A program made the translations under genes and the position numbers. Below the pieces are notes generated by a model that saw only the letters and a list, made by a program, of their open reading frames with translations, searched no databases and had not been told where the DNA came from. From contig JBCAMK010000020.1 of the NCBI GenBank assembly GCA_038503065.1, forward strand, positions 62,001 through 126,000: DNA of 64,000 nucleotides, in the 5' to 3' direction. Within the stretch, counting starts at the first letter, position 1; each line of letters begins with the position of its first letter. This DNA is from Paragyromitra xinjiangensis. Taxonomy: Eukaryota > Ascomycota > Pezizomycetes > Pezizales > Discinaceae. This document shows, piece by piece, positions 49,401-60,996 of this stretch.

Positions 49401-51096
49401 GCCCTTGCAATGGCGGGTGCTGGCCAAAAACCTGGGCCCTTTCTTGGTTCACTGACGGCTCGGCTCGCCCCCGAAGCTTATCTAGGTACCAACACTAAGA
49501 GCGTCCCGCTGTACTATATAGCCAGGGATGCCATCAAGCTGGGAAGTTAAGGGAGCTGTAGTCGTATAGATAACTAGTGGGTGCCCGAGCGCGGGTAGGA
49601 TTAAGCTGGAATATTTGCATGCAACTTTCGATTGGTGAAATCCTACAGTTGCAACAGCCTCTCCACTAGTACTTGACCTTGCCGGGTAAGAGATGAAAGG
49701 ATCAGTCCCTTGGGGTTTACAGAAAAAGGTTGAGTTATGACGTTTAAAAGCTTTGGTCAACTAGGTAGGCTCGGTCAAAATTGGCAGGAAGTTTGGCACC
49801 TAGATTCCAATTTGATCTAGTTCTATCTGCACTTTGGACATCTTTACTAACGCTTATTATAGCTCACCAAAAAACCCGTTCTGAAAGCCGACCTAGGGAA
49901 TGTTCATGACCCCAAGGGAGGAAACGCCGTACATTTTGATCCGAAACTTCATAACTGTACGATAGCAAACGAGCTCCTGGGTTACCTACCCCCCTTTGGC
50001 TTTGATGTGTTTATGTGAGCGAAGTCACCTGCCTTCTACATTCTCTTGGATAGGTTAATCCTGAGAGAATTTGGTCTGTTGAAACTTTTCCCCAGAATTT
50101 ATTGGTTGGGGTATTTCTACTCGGTCGAAGTTGGTTCTTCGTACCATAGAATTCTCGTTAAGTCCGACTATACTATGACGTATTTTTATCGTGATAAGTA
50201 TCGTTCATTCATGTCTACGGTCATGATTAATGAGATCCGATCGCGGGATTCGTTCTGCATGTTACCGCTAAGTGGACGATACCAGAAAAAAAGGTAGTAC
50301 ACATGAAATTTACAAAATTGGCTGACTTACATACCTGAGAGGCTCTAAAGTGAATGGACTTAAATTGCGTCCTACTATACTGAATGCCAAAGATGGGTAG
50401 CAAGGTGCGACTGTCGATTCAATTTAGCTCTGTCAATTGCAATAGGTCTTACGAGGAGCAATCGACTTTAGTGTGAAGTCGAGCGAAGAACTTCTTTTGG
50501 TTCTTGAGGTTCCATGTAGTAAGGGTTTACTTATACATAGTATTTCTTAAGCTAGATTTGCGCACTGCAGCACATAATGAGGGAAAATTGACATTATAGT
50601 GTTGCAAAGTTTCTTCGGGTTAGCCTTGCGGCGTAGCGACTTTATTCAAAGTTAAGAATCCAGAAGGACATATTATCACAATCCCTACACATGAGTTACT
50701 GCTTAGACTGAATGATGGCTTGTATGTTCAAACATTTCATCTCCTAAGACGGAAGAGGGTTTGTATCTACGCCTTCTTTCTTTCATAATTCTCTAAATTT
50801 CTATGCCTTTCCCCGTGGAGTATCTACGCGACGTCCGGAGCACTGTAGCAAGTACTGCAGCTGAAGTTGATACAAGCTAGTGCTTCTACTGGCACTCCAC
50901 TGTCCATGGCATAGCATGACTTATATTCCTTGCCACAATCACAAAAGCCTCATATTTCACTACTTACTCGATTCTTTAGGTTTGTCTATTTGATGATTTG
51001 GCCCAAGGGTTAAAACAGGTAAGCAAACAACATATTTTAACTAATCCTTCGCGATCGTTGAAATTCCTGTCCTACATTACTCATATGAACTTTTTT
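43478..51096. other. 7.6-kb region without an intact gene
   Basis: I find no gene I can support. Frames are broken and there are no family motifs except a short transposase-like relic at 47.3-47.5 kb. The longest open frame (45861-46385, minus, 174 codons) has no recognisable domain, start context or splice partners. Confidence 0.45.
47290..47515 (+). pseudogene. Possible relic of a Tc1/mariner-like transposase (N-terminal HTH)
   Basis: Conceptual reading, with one frameshift, gives RDKDLAKLVEFNRFL and then SLAHLSHDTVLHRILLSAAQ. This resembles the second helix-turn-helix of fungal Tc1/mariner transposases (basic helix, a pair of leucines, then TVxRxL). No catalytic domain or terminal repeats were seen. 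Identification is by pattern only and weak. Confidence 0.25.
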
Positions 51097-53677
51097 TTAC
51101 AATTTTCCCAACTCCCGAATCAGTGCGTTTGCCCCTCGAATTGCGAAGCACATGCTTGTCAAAGTGGGATTGCAAGCATTCTTTGTCGGGATGACATTAT
51201 TCCCGCCTATCCAGAGATTATCAACTCCCCAAACCTTCGATTCATTGTTAACCACAGACTCGGTTTTATCTTTGCCGGCACGGGTGGTCCCCTTCATTGA
51301 TCTTTTGTATCAGCAACAAGTCACCAAGGATTAGAATCAACATACACAGATGTGAAGCCCGGGTTCTAGAAACTGTGGCTCAGAGCCAGGCAAGTAATCT
51401 CCGATTTGGCTCGCCAAAGTACACATACTAAAGGCCTATTAGCTAAAAGATACACTCACTGCGTGGGAGTGCTTTTCAACCTACTCTTCCATCATCTTTT
51501 GGCGGTTTCTCTTATCCTCTTCTCCCAGAACAAATTTGAAGGTTGGCTAAAAAAAGGTTAGCCCCGCAAAGCATATCAGCTAGTTATTCGGTGTGTTTTA
51601 CCTGTGGCATGTGGAAGCGGTCGTGGATCTCCGTACTGAACTCGACACAGTTGTGATGTTTTGGCTCGACCATCCCAAGGAAACGGAAATCGACAATAAG
51701 TCTTGAGTCTATGTTCGCAGAGACATCTCCATGTGAAAAAGCATCGCGGTGAATCTTTTTACAATATCAGCCTAGAAAACGGCGTAGTACCAAATTTTGG
51801 GGGCTATACTTGTGTATGCCAAGGATAATTTTTTGATACTGGGATGGTGATCTACTATGATATTAGTATCATGTAGGGTATTAAAGCTGACGTATAAGGA
51901 GGAAATACATGCAAGTCTGGGTCGTCCAGTGGAAGGGGAATGTGATCACCCGGATGTTTCGATCTATGTGCTTTCACCGTATCCTCCCATCTAGGGTCCT
52001 TCTCAGCCTTACTAACAACCTCACGCTTGAGGATAACTTGGCAGAATGTCACTGTGTGTCCGGTCATGTAATGGCCCTTTATAAGGTAAGTGTTGGGAAT
52101 CCTAATTAGGTTAGAAATATCTGTCTGCAACTTACTAAAGCCGGGAGAGAATTTTTAGTAGGCCGAAATCCTGAGTTGAAGAGAAGTTGAGGTGTTAGGA
52201 TGGCACCTCCACAGACGATATAATGCTTCGCAAATACATAGATTTTTTGCCTCTCTTCCAGATTTTCGACCTCTGCTAAAATTATACGTTGATTAGAATT
52301 GTCGTGCAAAACCTTTCTGCATAGATGGTCCGAGGCAAGGCGGAAGTTTGGATTGTGTACAGCATCACCGAGGACGGTATCGGTGGCGGCCCAGGCGACG
52401 AAATCAGGGTTTTCGGAGCTTCTCTTGCAAGCTAGAGGAAGCGATTTCACTTCTCGGCCCTGCCCTGAGAATTGGCTATTCAAGACTTCCGCGAGCTTCT
52501 CCTTGACAAGTTGTTGACGGATAGAACTTTCAAATTCCTTCGAAGATGTTCCAATATATTCTTCTGCTTCCCTATAAAGGGCTTCCCATTGGTAGTCGCT
52601 CAACCCACCGAAATCATCATCATCCCACCGTTCAACTCCTTTGAGTTGCCTTGGTGTAGAGCATGTCCAGATGGTTGACATTCCTCCTACACAACGAGTA
52701 ACAGCTGCGGCTCGGAGATTATTGTGCTCGGCCTGGTTAGGATTCTGACCATTTCGTGTAGATATTTCGCTGTGCAATGCTTAATGGTCTTGTAGAAGAA
52801 AGAAAAGACTAGATTTTAGGTATGTTACCTGGACCTCCAACCGGTGGGGTTTAGGGTTGGGGCGTGTTTATGCTTTACTGGGACTGACAAGGGGCTTAGG
52901 TTTCCCTACACTTGGTTAGAGACCCCATAGTGATTGGAAATAGAGCGAAAGAACATGCTTTGATAACGCTAGATAGGTGTTAGTGGGTCCATAAGCTAAG
53001 AGAAATGATGAGTGGAAGATTGGTGCGTACTGAACGAAGTTATCAACACCTAACTGATGCGCCATAGTGTTCTTTTTGTGCTTTCCTGCGACTTTATTCT
53101 CCCTGTACCTAATTAGGGTATGCTACAAGCAGGATAGACAAGATTGATCTTACTGCGCCCCCGCTTCTACCATGAGCACTTTATACCCCTTATTGGCGTC
53201 AATAAGCTTCCGGGAATATGTGGCACCAAGCGGTCCAGACCCAACGACCAAGACATCCTGGAATTGAACTTTATGAATTCTGTGCTCAACAGTAATGCTC
53301 AGAGAGCTGCCTGGGAAAATCTGATGAGGTTTGCCATCAGCGGGAAGAGAACTAGGAGGTAATGGCCACTCGTATTTAGCTCCATTAGTATCATCTGCTT
53401 TATGGACGGTAAAGCTAGCTCTATAGTCGCCTCCAGGGGCTTCGGGAGCGACGCGGAAAGCACCATGGGTACCAGGAAGGATTTCAATGTAATCGGTATC
53501 CTTCAGTTTTTTGGCGAAGGTGACTTTGTCGGTCCTTCCACTGTCTTTTTCGAGTTTGATACCTTCAAATATCAACTGGCCGGAAGTGATCTTGAAGTTT
53601 TTAACAGTGACGATAGTTGGACGGATACCAATCGCTTCTGGATTGCGAATGAGAACTTCGTGCAGTTCGGAGCCCAT
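51097..53677 (-). CDS. Pyranose 2-oxidase-like GMC-type flavoenzyme with atypical flavin site
   Basis: Eleven exons on the minus strand: 53677-53154, 53108-53031, 52968-52959, 52905-52829, 52769-52136, 52076-51909, 51851-51810, 51754-51602, 51546-51485, 51427-51346 and 51291-51097, giving 674 aa. The FAD-binding motif [11 protein letters not shown] starts near residue 144. [81 protein letters not shown] and [10 protein letters not shown] all match pyranose 2-oxidases. The active-site His (GLHICGTTR) and Asn (ACNPTLT) are present. Known enzymes bind FAD covalently through the His of STHWTC; here it reads STIWTC (Ile 263, codon 52672-52670). About 140 residues of beta-rich sequence precede the FAD domain. 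Exon 3 is only 10 nt and its downstream intron has a GC donor; both are required to give [16 protein letters not shown]. Sugar oxidation with H2O2 release is the family role. The start among three in-frame ATGs is uncertain. Confidence 0.85.
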
Positions 53678-56347
53678 AGTGGGGTAGTCTGCTGGAGAGT
53701 AACGCATGGTAAAGTGTTGAAGTGTATTGGAATAGCTCACTATGATTATTTTAAGGTTATGAGATAGAGAGAGGCTACCTACAGAGGTATAACTACTGCA
53801 ATACTACGTGTGCGTAGGGGGTCGTACATATAGGTCAATCGCTCGTCCCTTGGCGAAGATAGATCCAAGGAATTTTCAACTTTGCGATGAGCTGAAAAGG
53901 ATGCTGTCTTGGGTTTCTGCCTTGCTTTTTCAACAGCAATGTCTTGACCAGTGTGTGAAGGGAGCTGAAATTCATTTCGCAGATCACCTCCATCCCACTG
54001 TTTAATAGGCCTCGTTGGCTACCACATTTTTGCCAAGAAAGCGAGTGACTAGGCCATATGCACGGTCGCCCACGCACGCCCAGTATCTCTGATCGCCCGA
54101 TACCTGCGCTGGCTGGCTGCGAAGCATATCTGCTGAAGAGATTTTCTTTAATCTTGCATGGTGCAGATCGGGTACTCTCCATCCCCAAGGTATCGCAGAT
54201 ACTGGTGATCCACTGCATATCAGTGAGGGACTTGCGGCTCGAGCCGAAACCCACGCAAATTTTTTTAAAATGTGAGATACGATACGAAGATGAAAGACTC
54301 AAGAATACGCTCTTGAATATACCGAATTCTTAATGCCCACAACTGCGTCTTTGGGGGTTCCGCCGGTATCATATATCACATTGTATCTTTTGCATATATC
54401 CCGCGTGAAACAGCTTTAAAAAATCGCTAGTGCACGGTTCTGCGAGCGATCCAGACACCCCTAACTTATCGGAGAGCTGGTGATCGAGTTGGTTGTTGGT
54501 AGAGAAGATCTAGCTCCTCGAGCAGCGAGGGAGCTTTTCTGTTTCTATTTGTCATCGGGAAGAGATTGTCGAGTCGCTTGTGAAGTAGTCCATATGTATG
54601 GGAGCTTATCCAATTTAATTGAGTACTTTGTATAGATATTGCTATACATATGTGTAGATTAGATAGGCTTCTCTGCTGCTGAAGACGTGAACGAGGCGGA
54701 TTATTATGCAATACAGCCTAGCGATCGCATGGGTCAGCTTCTGCTCTAGCTAAACACCCCGCTTCAGATTTTGCTTGGTATCTATAGTATGAACTTCATT
54801 GGTACAAAAACCTCCTTGATTGATAGGGAGTGGTGTTGGTGATTGAGAGGCATTGCATGCTAAATAGCCTATCGTGTTCCTGAAAGTCAACCGGGATACC
54901 TAAAATACCCGTGTAACGTATGATTCGAAACGGTCGATGTCTCCTCTCCGGCAATAAGCCAGATGCTACCCTACCTCCTGCGGGAAGGTTTCTGGGAATA
55001 TATAAGAACTGGAACAAAAATGCATATGGGTATTGAATGTGCTTTCTGCGGAGCGCCTTTTAGTGGTTTCGAGTCTCAATTGACGGATTATCTCCGCGTC
55101 TCAAGTTCTGGGGGTACGGGTTGGATAGCCGAAGACCCTGAGCTAGAAAAGAAGTATGGGATAGATGTAACAACAAAAATAAGATGCTGACCTCAGTAGT
55201 ACCTGGGATTCCCACATCACCCGCTGCAGGGCTAACCAGGTATGCGCCGGGATCCGTCCGATTTTGGGACGGTAGGAAAAAGTCCCTCTTATTTCAAAGA
55301 TTTGAGAGGGTACTTAGTTCCTGCCTAAGCCAAGGCCATTTTTGAGCGTTGGCACTGTTCTCACAAGTCCCTATCTCCCTCAGTCGGCAAGCCTTCCCGT
55401 CGTGCCAGCTAATCCTTCTTCCCAAAGCAGTAAATTACATGTAGTTTTTCGGGAGATCTTCGAATACCTCTGACAAAGCACATCCCAAGAGGGATCATCC
55501 GATCCGTTGGTTTTGGAAACAGCTTATCAGTTGTTGCCGCCTTTCACATGTTTTTACTGTCGATTCCTCTCCTTTCTATACTCCTCCTCCTTTTCTCTTC
55601 TTCCTGTTTTCGAGTTTCCCAGTTCCCTTATTTCTCGATCCCTTGCGCAATGCCATCATATCTTATCTTTTAACGGGACCACCCATGACGATATATGGGG
55701 CACTCGCCTTTTGATTAGCCCGCCCCAACTTTCCACGGAAAATCAACTAGTGAATGACGTCGACGCTGTTGGCAAAGTTGACTCTTGTTTTTCATCTTTA
55801 TTATTTGATAGTTGTGATGCGTTGCTTGTTGTGGGATCCTTGGCAGAAAGAATTCTTGCCACACGGAGGGTTGGAAGGTGGCTGATCATAAAGCGAAGGC
55901 TCGAAACTATTTTGTATAGCTTCCTGGGGTGGGGTATTAACTCGTTTAGGACTTAGCTCTGGGGCGTAGTTTCGGGGTTAGATAGAAATTCTTGAGTGGG
56001 AGAATCCCGAGCACGATAAGCGAATGTCGCATTTCGATGATAATATTAATCTCGTACGGATTTCCTTATAAGTAGATACTTATAGATAACGGGAATTTGG
56101 TTGGACTAATCTGCCCGGAGCTGAGAGAGAGTTCCTGTAGAGTGTTTAGCAATATAGTAGCTTACCCGTAATATTCTTAGTGAACTTCTGCACCCTTAAC
56201 CCATGGGAGCCAATGGCTACTTTGTTGAGGGATTAGCTAACCAATAGTAAATGAGTAGTTTTACTCATGCAGAGAATAGGCTGAATCCGCGAAAAGAAAG
56301 TTCTCGAACATCCTGGGACGCTGGAGAGCTGTTCCTCTACTTTGTCC
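53678..56347. other. Intergenic, 2.7 kb
   Basis: No gene supported. Minus-strand frames at 53835-54302 contain a protein-like stretch (YWACVGDRAYGLVTRFLG) in one frame, but no start, domain or splice pattern could be built around it. Confidence 0.4.
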
Positions 56348-56458
56348 ACTCGTGCTGCCGAAAAAATCTTCGTGTCACGTGATGGATAACATGCAGTTAA
56401 ACTCTAATAACTAGCAGTTATTCTGCACGTGACTCGAGGACTTTTCGGCAGCACGAGT
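56348..56458. mobile_element. 111-bp palindromic (foldback) MITE
   Basis: The two halves are inverted copies of each other over about 50 bp: ACTCGTGCTGCCGAAAA at the left tip and TTTTCGGCAGCACGAGT at the right tip, each with an internal TCACGTG. Almost the whole element is terminal inverted repeat, so it would fold into one long hairpin. There is no coding capacity. Target duplication is not evident. Confidence 0.75.
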
Positions 56459-56730
56459 AATGATGTAGCCTCATGTTCAGTCCATACTACGCAGCTTGCT
56501 TGAAATTCTTGCACCATGATGAAGTGTATGGAATAAAGCAAGTTCATCATAGAATACTACTCGCTTTTGAGAATAGTGTATTTGTCAGACATATCACGAT
56601 TTCACTAAGGTGGCTGAAGAGCCCACATATTGTGGGAAGGGTTTTCCAGGGAACTACATGTGGTTAAGATTTTAATTTTCGGGTCATGAAAGGGACTTGA
56701 TATACGCGCGCCCATGGAACACAGCCCGGG

Positions 56731-56939
56731 TATAAACCCCCCCTCTTTCGGATTTTTCACCTTCGCCTTCCTCTTTAACTGCTTCGTTCGAGATTTCTTC
56801 TCCATCATCTCACTGCCATATCTGTACCCTCTATCCTTGCATCCTCTCTAACTTTGTATCTTCATCATTATGACGACCACCGCGCCCGAGCGCATGCGAT
56901 CCTATCTCAGGCACTTGATCCCTTTCGCGGCAATCTTCG
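56731..56939 (+). promoter_or_regulatory. Promoter-like region with an orphan first exon
   Basis: A TATAAA at 56731-56736, a C/T-rich leader and an ATG at 56870 are followed by 23 codons (MTTTAPERMRSYLRHLIPFA and three more) up to a GTAGGT donor at 56940. The arrangement looks like a real promoter and first exon. Downstream I find no exon that continues it beyond a few codons (an acceptor ending GTTTCAG near 57020 gives only five codons before a stop). It may be a very small protein or a truncated gene. Confidence 0.3.
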
Positions 56940-57866
56940 GTAGGTGGAGATAGGAACGGACCTGCCAATAATGCACATTCTGTGGTAATTCAACCTACAC
57001 TCACCGGAGAAGTTTCAGCTAAAAAACCTTAAATGAGTATTGATAGAAGCTTGTGAGGTCGCTAGGAAGAAACAGCTTAGGTGACCTTTGAAACAGCATG
57101 CCAAAAAGGCTAAAAACTATGGTAGATTCAGAAAGTGGTATAGCGAAATATTAATTTTTGGGTGAGCCTTTATATATTTTTTGTTAAGACATTGGAATGA
57201 ATCTTCACATCTTTCGGTTCTGATAGGGGATGCCTCTCCATGCTATGTCACAAGGCGAAACGGGGTAGATGTTCCACCGCTCGCTCATTCATCCCTTAGC
57301 TTGGGGTCTATCTTGATTCTGACCGGAAAATTTCAAGCGATTGAACACTGTGCAGATGGGCCACATTTAAGCTCTCCTATAAGAAATCAAATTGGGGAAC
57401 GTTAGTCTCGTGCCTAGCCCCACTGTGCAGCTTGCTGCGTACCGTAGGTCAGTATCATTAGGACAGAGCTGGGGGAGAACTAAGACTCTGAACTGAGATG
57501 TAAAGACCTGCCTCTGCAAGAAGTACTCGATCTATAAAACAAATTTGTAGCTAATACTCAACCACTAGATATTTCCCTCGCTCCCCTTCCTTTCATGCAA
57601 GGGGTCCACGTGCGGGTTCGTCCGAAGTTTGCACACGTTCCATTTTACCGTAACGACGTCTGACAGCAGCGGGTTGGTCCCCAGACTTCTTGGCGACCGG
57701 GTAACTAACGTCACGTTGAAATGCTTCGTCTTCTCTATCCCCCTATGATTCAGCACAGCATCTAGACAACTCCCTGCCGTTCATTGCTTATCCATAATTC
57801 TCTCGTTCTTTCTTTACCTATTTCTGTTTCTCTTTCCTCCGCTTGCCCCGGCTTCCACGCGCAATT
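56940..57866. other. Intergenic; leader of the Clr2 gene
   Basis: No gene supported. The final 80 bases are C/T-rich, as expected of the leader of the following gene. Confidence 0.45.
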
Positions 57867-59959
57867 ATGGGTCCAACGAAGTACACCCCGTTGACTCTCC
57901 ATTTTTCTGACGCAGTCAAAACCGTCTACCCCCGCCAGACAGAGAAGCTCGTTGCAGATGACGGAACCTACGAGTACTTCCGTGCCTTGCTCGAGAACGA
58001 ACAGAAAGATATCCTATGGAGGACAAAAACGGCAAAAGCATTAGTAGAGAAGTATAACAAAAGCGTCAAAGGTGGGCCCGAATAGCTGCATCTGGTGTGC
58101 TCTGGGACTATCGGCAGAGCTAGCTAGCGGACGACGCCGGCTGACTAGGACCAACGTAGGAAAGGAGTACATCTTCAAAGCTCTTCCTGAAAACTACAAG
58201 CTTTACGAACATGTTAAAGGCAGAAGGGTTGGTGCTCGCGTCTCCTGTACTGTTTCCTTTTATTTGACTCCTCCCTACACGCGACTAAACGATGATACAG
58301 GATGAGAAATCTGGCGGTTCAATCTCGGAGCGTCGAGATACCTACCTGTTTGGACACCCCTCGGGCAAGCGGTTTCGCTCCCCCGCTGAGTTCGTGCCCC
58401 ACATTCTACATCTCGCTGCGCAGGACGATAAGCCTTGCGTGTGTTGGATCTGTACCGGATCGAAACACGGCAATCCTCCTGCTTCAACAAAGAGAATACC
58501 GAAAAAAGAAGCGGACGCTACGCAAGCGAGGAGGGTTGTGGCAGTCGAGGAGCGACAGAAGGAGCAAGAGACGGCAGGATGGGTTTTGAGGAAGGGAGAA
58601 GTGATATGGGTTTGGTTATCAGATAATCCGGAGGCGGAAGAGAAAGATGACGACGCGTTGGTAGATGGCGATGGGGGGTTATGGGTAGCGGGCATTGTAG
58701 CGGAACGGCCGAGTTTTACACCACCTTTCCAGAAGGTTCGTAAGACCACGGGCAATTCGTTCGCCGACATCGATATGGATGATACTCCACCGACTTGGCA
58801 ACAGGAAGGTGGGACCATGCCCGAAAAGACCTACATCATCCAACTATGCTCTGAACCCCCGAACCCCGGGCAGATACTCAAGGACGTCCCGCAACACCAT
58901 GTAAAACCATGGCTTTCCCGTCAAGAATGCACGCGGCCACCGGCCTCCTACAGCGGGAAGGTCGAGCACCCATCCATTCCTAATGCCCGCCGTGTCGCAG
59001 AAACCTTCTCCCTGTTCGACCGCGTCCCGGACACCACCACTATACCTGACTCGGGTACCAATTCCCCTAAAACCACTAATTTCCAAGGCGCATTCATTGG
59101 TGCTGAGAAGATTTACATCCATGAGCCTGTTCGGATCTCCTCCGCAAATGAAGACGAAAGCGAAGACGTTCTCGTGGTAGATAAAATATACACCTCTACA
59201 ACCATCTCCGGTACTACAAGCAGCAACGACGGGAAGAAAAAGACACTAACCACAACACTTTTTCAAGGCAACGTTTACACCGCATACCCATCCACCACCT
59301 GCACCCCTCTCACCACTCAACAGTTCGCGGAGCTCCCATTCCGCATGAAACAAGGTAGCGGCACTGGCGAAGTCATCAAATGGTTCATCCGAAACACCCC
59401 AGACGAGCGCGGAGAGTGCTCTCTAAAAATGATACTGGGACGATGGTACGAGCCGCAGGCTGTCAATGAGTGGATCGGGTCGACGGGTTTTTCCGGGGGG
59501 CAGCCGAGCAGCAGGGAAGAGGCTATGTGCCAAAAAGACGTGAAACGATGGGTCAAGAATCGAGCGGACGCATTAGGACTCGCCTCGGTGAACGGGATCG
59601 ATCTGAAATCTGAAGGGGAGGTGAAGATTCGTCCTGGAAGGTTGACGTTCCCGACGAAATCGAAGCCGGAAGGCGATGCGATGGATGTCGATCACCCACC
59701 GCAGCCACAAGTGGCAACAGGGACTCCGGAAAGGGGGTTTAAGAGTGTAAACTTGAGGATCCCCTCCACTACGCCTGGCGTCAGCCCGAATAAGAATCCC
59801 GGGGTGGCGGCACAAAATCTCGAAAGTGATTCCGATGATGCCGAGGACGATGAGGAAGAGGAGGATGAAGACGATGAAGCTACGATGTCGGATGACAGGT
59901 ATCAACAACCAGGGCCAGACGTGTTATCGCGGAGTCCAACCAAAAGACTTGGTGCGTGA
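57867..59959 (+). CDS. clr2: Cryptic loci regulator Clr2, SHREC silencing complex subunit
   Basis: Three exons: 57867-58071, 58118-58227 and 58301-59959, giving 657 aa. The N-terminal part reads PLTLHFSD and, in exon 2, FKALPENYKLYEHVK. Exon 3 carries the Clr2 signature YLFGHPSGKRFRSPAEFVPH followed by CVCWICTGSKHG (Cys residues in C-x-C-x2-C spacing). A barrel-like middle region follows (GEVIWVWL, GGLWVAGIVAERP) and then FQGAFIGAEKIYIHEPVRI and RWYEPQAV. The C-terminus is acidic (DDAEDDEEEEDEDDEATMSDD). In fission yeast Clr2 is part of the SHREC histone-deacetylase complex that silences heterochromatin; the same nuclear role is inferred here. Intron 1 could alternatively use a GTATAA donor at 58052 with an acceptor at 58140; I chose the 46-nt version because it keeps more of the basic segment. 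Confidence 0.87.
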
Positions 59960-60510
59960 AGGATTATTTACACCCTACTTCTTGAGGGGGTTCATCAGGG
60001 CTTGTGGACTGCATGATATGCTAGCTTTTTGCATGCTGGCGTGTAGGTGGAGAATTGTATCAATATCTGGTCTCAGTCGATTACCCGCCTATCTCGCTTG
60101 TAATATGGCGTAAGGCCATTCCGCTTATGCAGAATGGTGTTTTTATGGTGTTTTTATGGATATTGGGATGTATGTACTTAGCAATGGTAGTGGAACTCTG
60201 AATACCAGTGTTGCTCAATGGGGTACGAGGTATCTTGTTACCTCGGTGATCCGAATTTGTCTTTGAGTTGTGAGTGAGTGAGTGAGTGAGGCAGTATTAG
60301 TGATGTTAAGGGGTTGTGTGGTAGGTGGATTCGTCGCGAAGTATAGTTCTGGTGGTGTTTGGAATTTTGTTAAAGCGTGAACCGCTAGGCCTAGAACGGC
60401 AAGAACTGGGACATATGGGCGGAAATTTCACAACAGGTAGACCTTAAACAAATGTCTATCTCATTATTTAGGAGGATAGAGGTACATACCATAGGGCTTA
60501 GACGTTATTA
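59960..60510. other. Intergenic with GTGA microsatellite
   Basis: 3' flank of Clr2. A tetranucleotide run (TGAG)5 sits at 60271-60290. Otherwise nothing seen. Confidence 0.5.
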
Positions 60511-60996
60511 GGAAAAAGAGCCAATGTCAACGCTCAGGGTGGAGTATTTGGCAATGCTTTGCAAACGGCAGCTTATGCAGGCCATGAAACGACAATGCAA
60601 ATGCTCTTGAATGGAGGAGCTGATATTAATGCCCAAGGCGGAAAGTATGGCAATGCCTTGCAGGCAGCAGCCTACGGAGGTCGTGGGACGACGATACGGA
60701 TGCTGTTGGATAAAGGAGCTAATGTCAACGCTCAAGGCGGAGAGTTTGGCACCGCCTTGCAAGCAGCAGCCTACACAGGCCGTGAAACGGTAGCGCAGAT
60801 GCTCCTAGAAAAAGGAGCTGATATCAACGCCCAGGGTGGAAGGTTCAGTCATGCCTTGAACGCCGCAATAGGCCATAAAACACTTGTACAAATGCTCTTA
60901 GATAATGGAGCTGATGTCAATACTCAGCTCATCAAAGCAGCAAGCGAAGCTACTGGTGAAGCCTCAGCAAAACAGCTCGTAGAAACGGGCGTATGA
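60511..60996 (+). pseudogene. Orphan C-terminal fragment of an ankyrin repeat gene
   Basis: An open frame encodes about four and a half ankyrin repeats of the type NAQGGKYGNALQAAAYGG followed by TTIRMLLDKGANV, ending with KQLVETGV and a stop at 60994-60996. The first repeat is entered directly at GKRANVNAQGG with an acceptor-like TTATTAG just before it. No upstream domain, start codon in good context or further exon is visible in the preceding 500 bp. I read it as the tail of a larger ankyrin protein that lost its 5' part; a short expressed ankyrin protein starting at 60595 is the alternative. Confidence 0.6.

Noticed and set aside
51470..51500. Apparent in-frame TAG in the pyranose oxidase gene after KMMEE
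   Set aside because: A GTAGG donor at 51484 and a TTTAG acceptor at 51428 remove it and create the conserved EDMC segment, so the gene is not broken here.
53835..54302. 155-codon minus-strand frame upstream of the pyranose oxidase, and a protein-like stretch YWACVGDRAYGLVTRFLG in another frame
   Set aside because: I could not build a start, splice sites or a family match; it remains unexplained rather than annotated.
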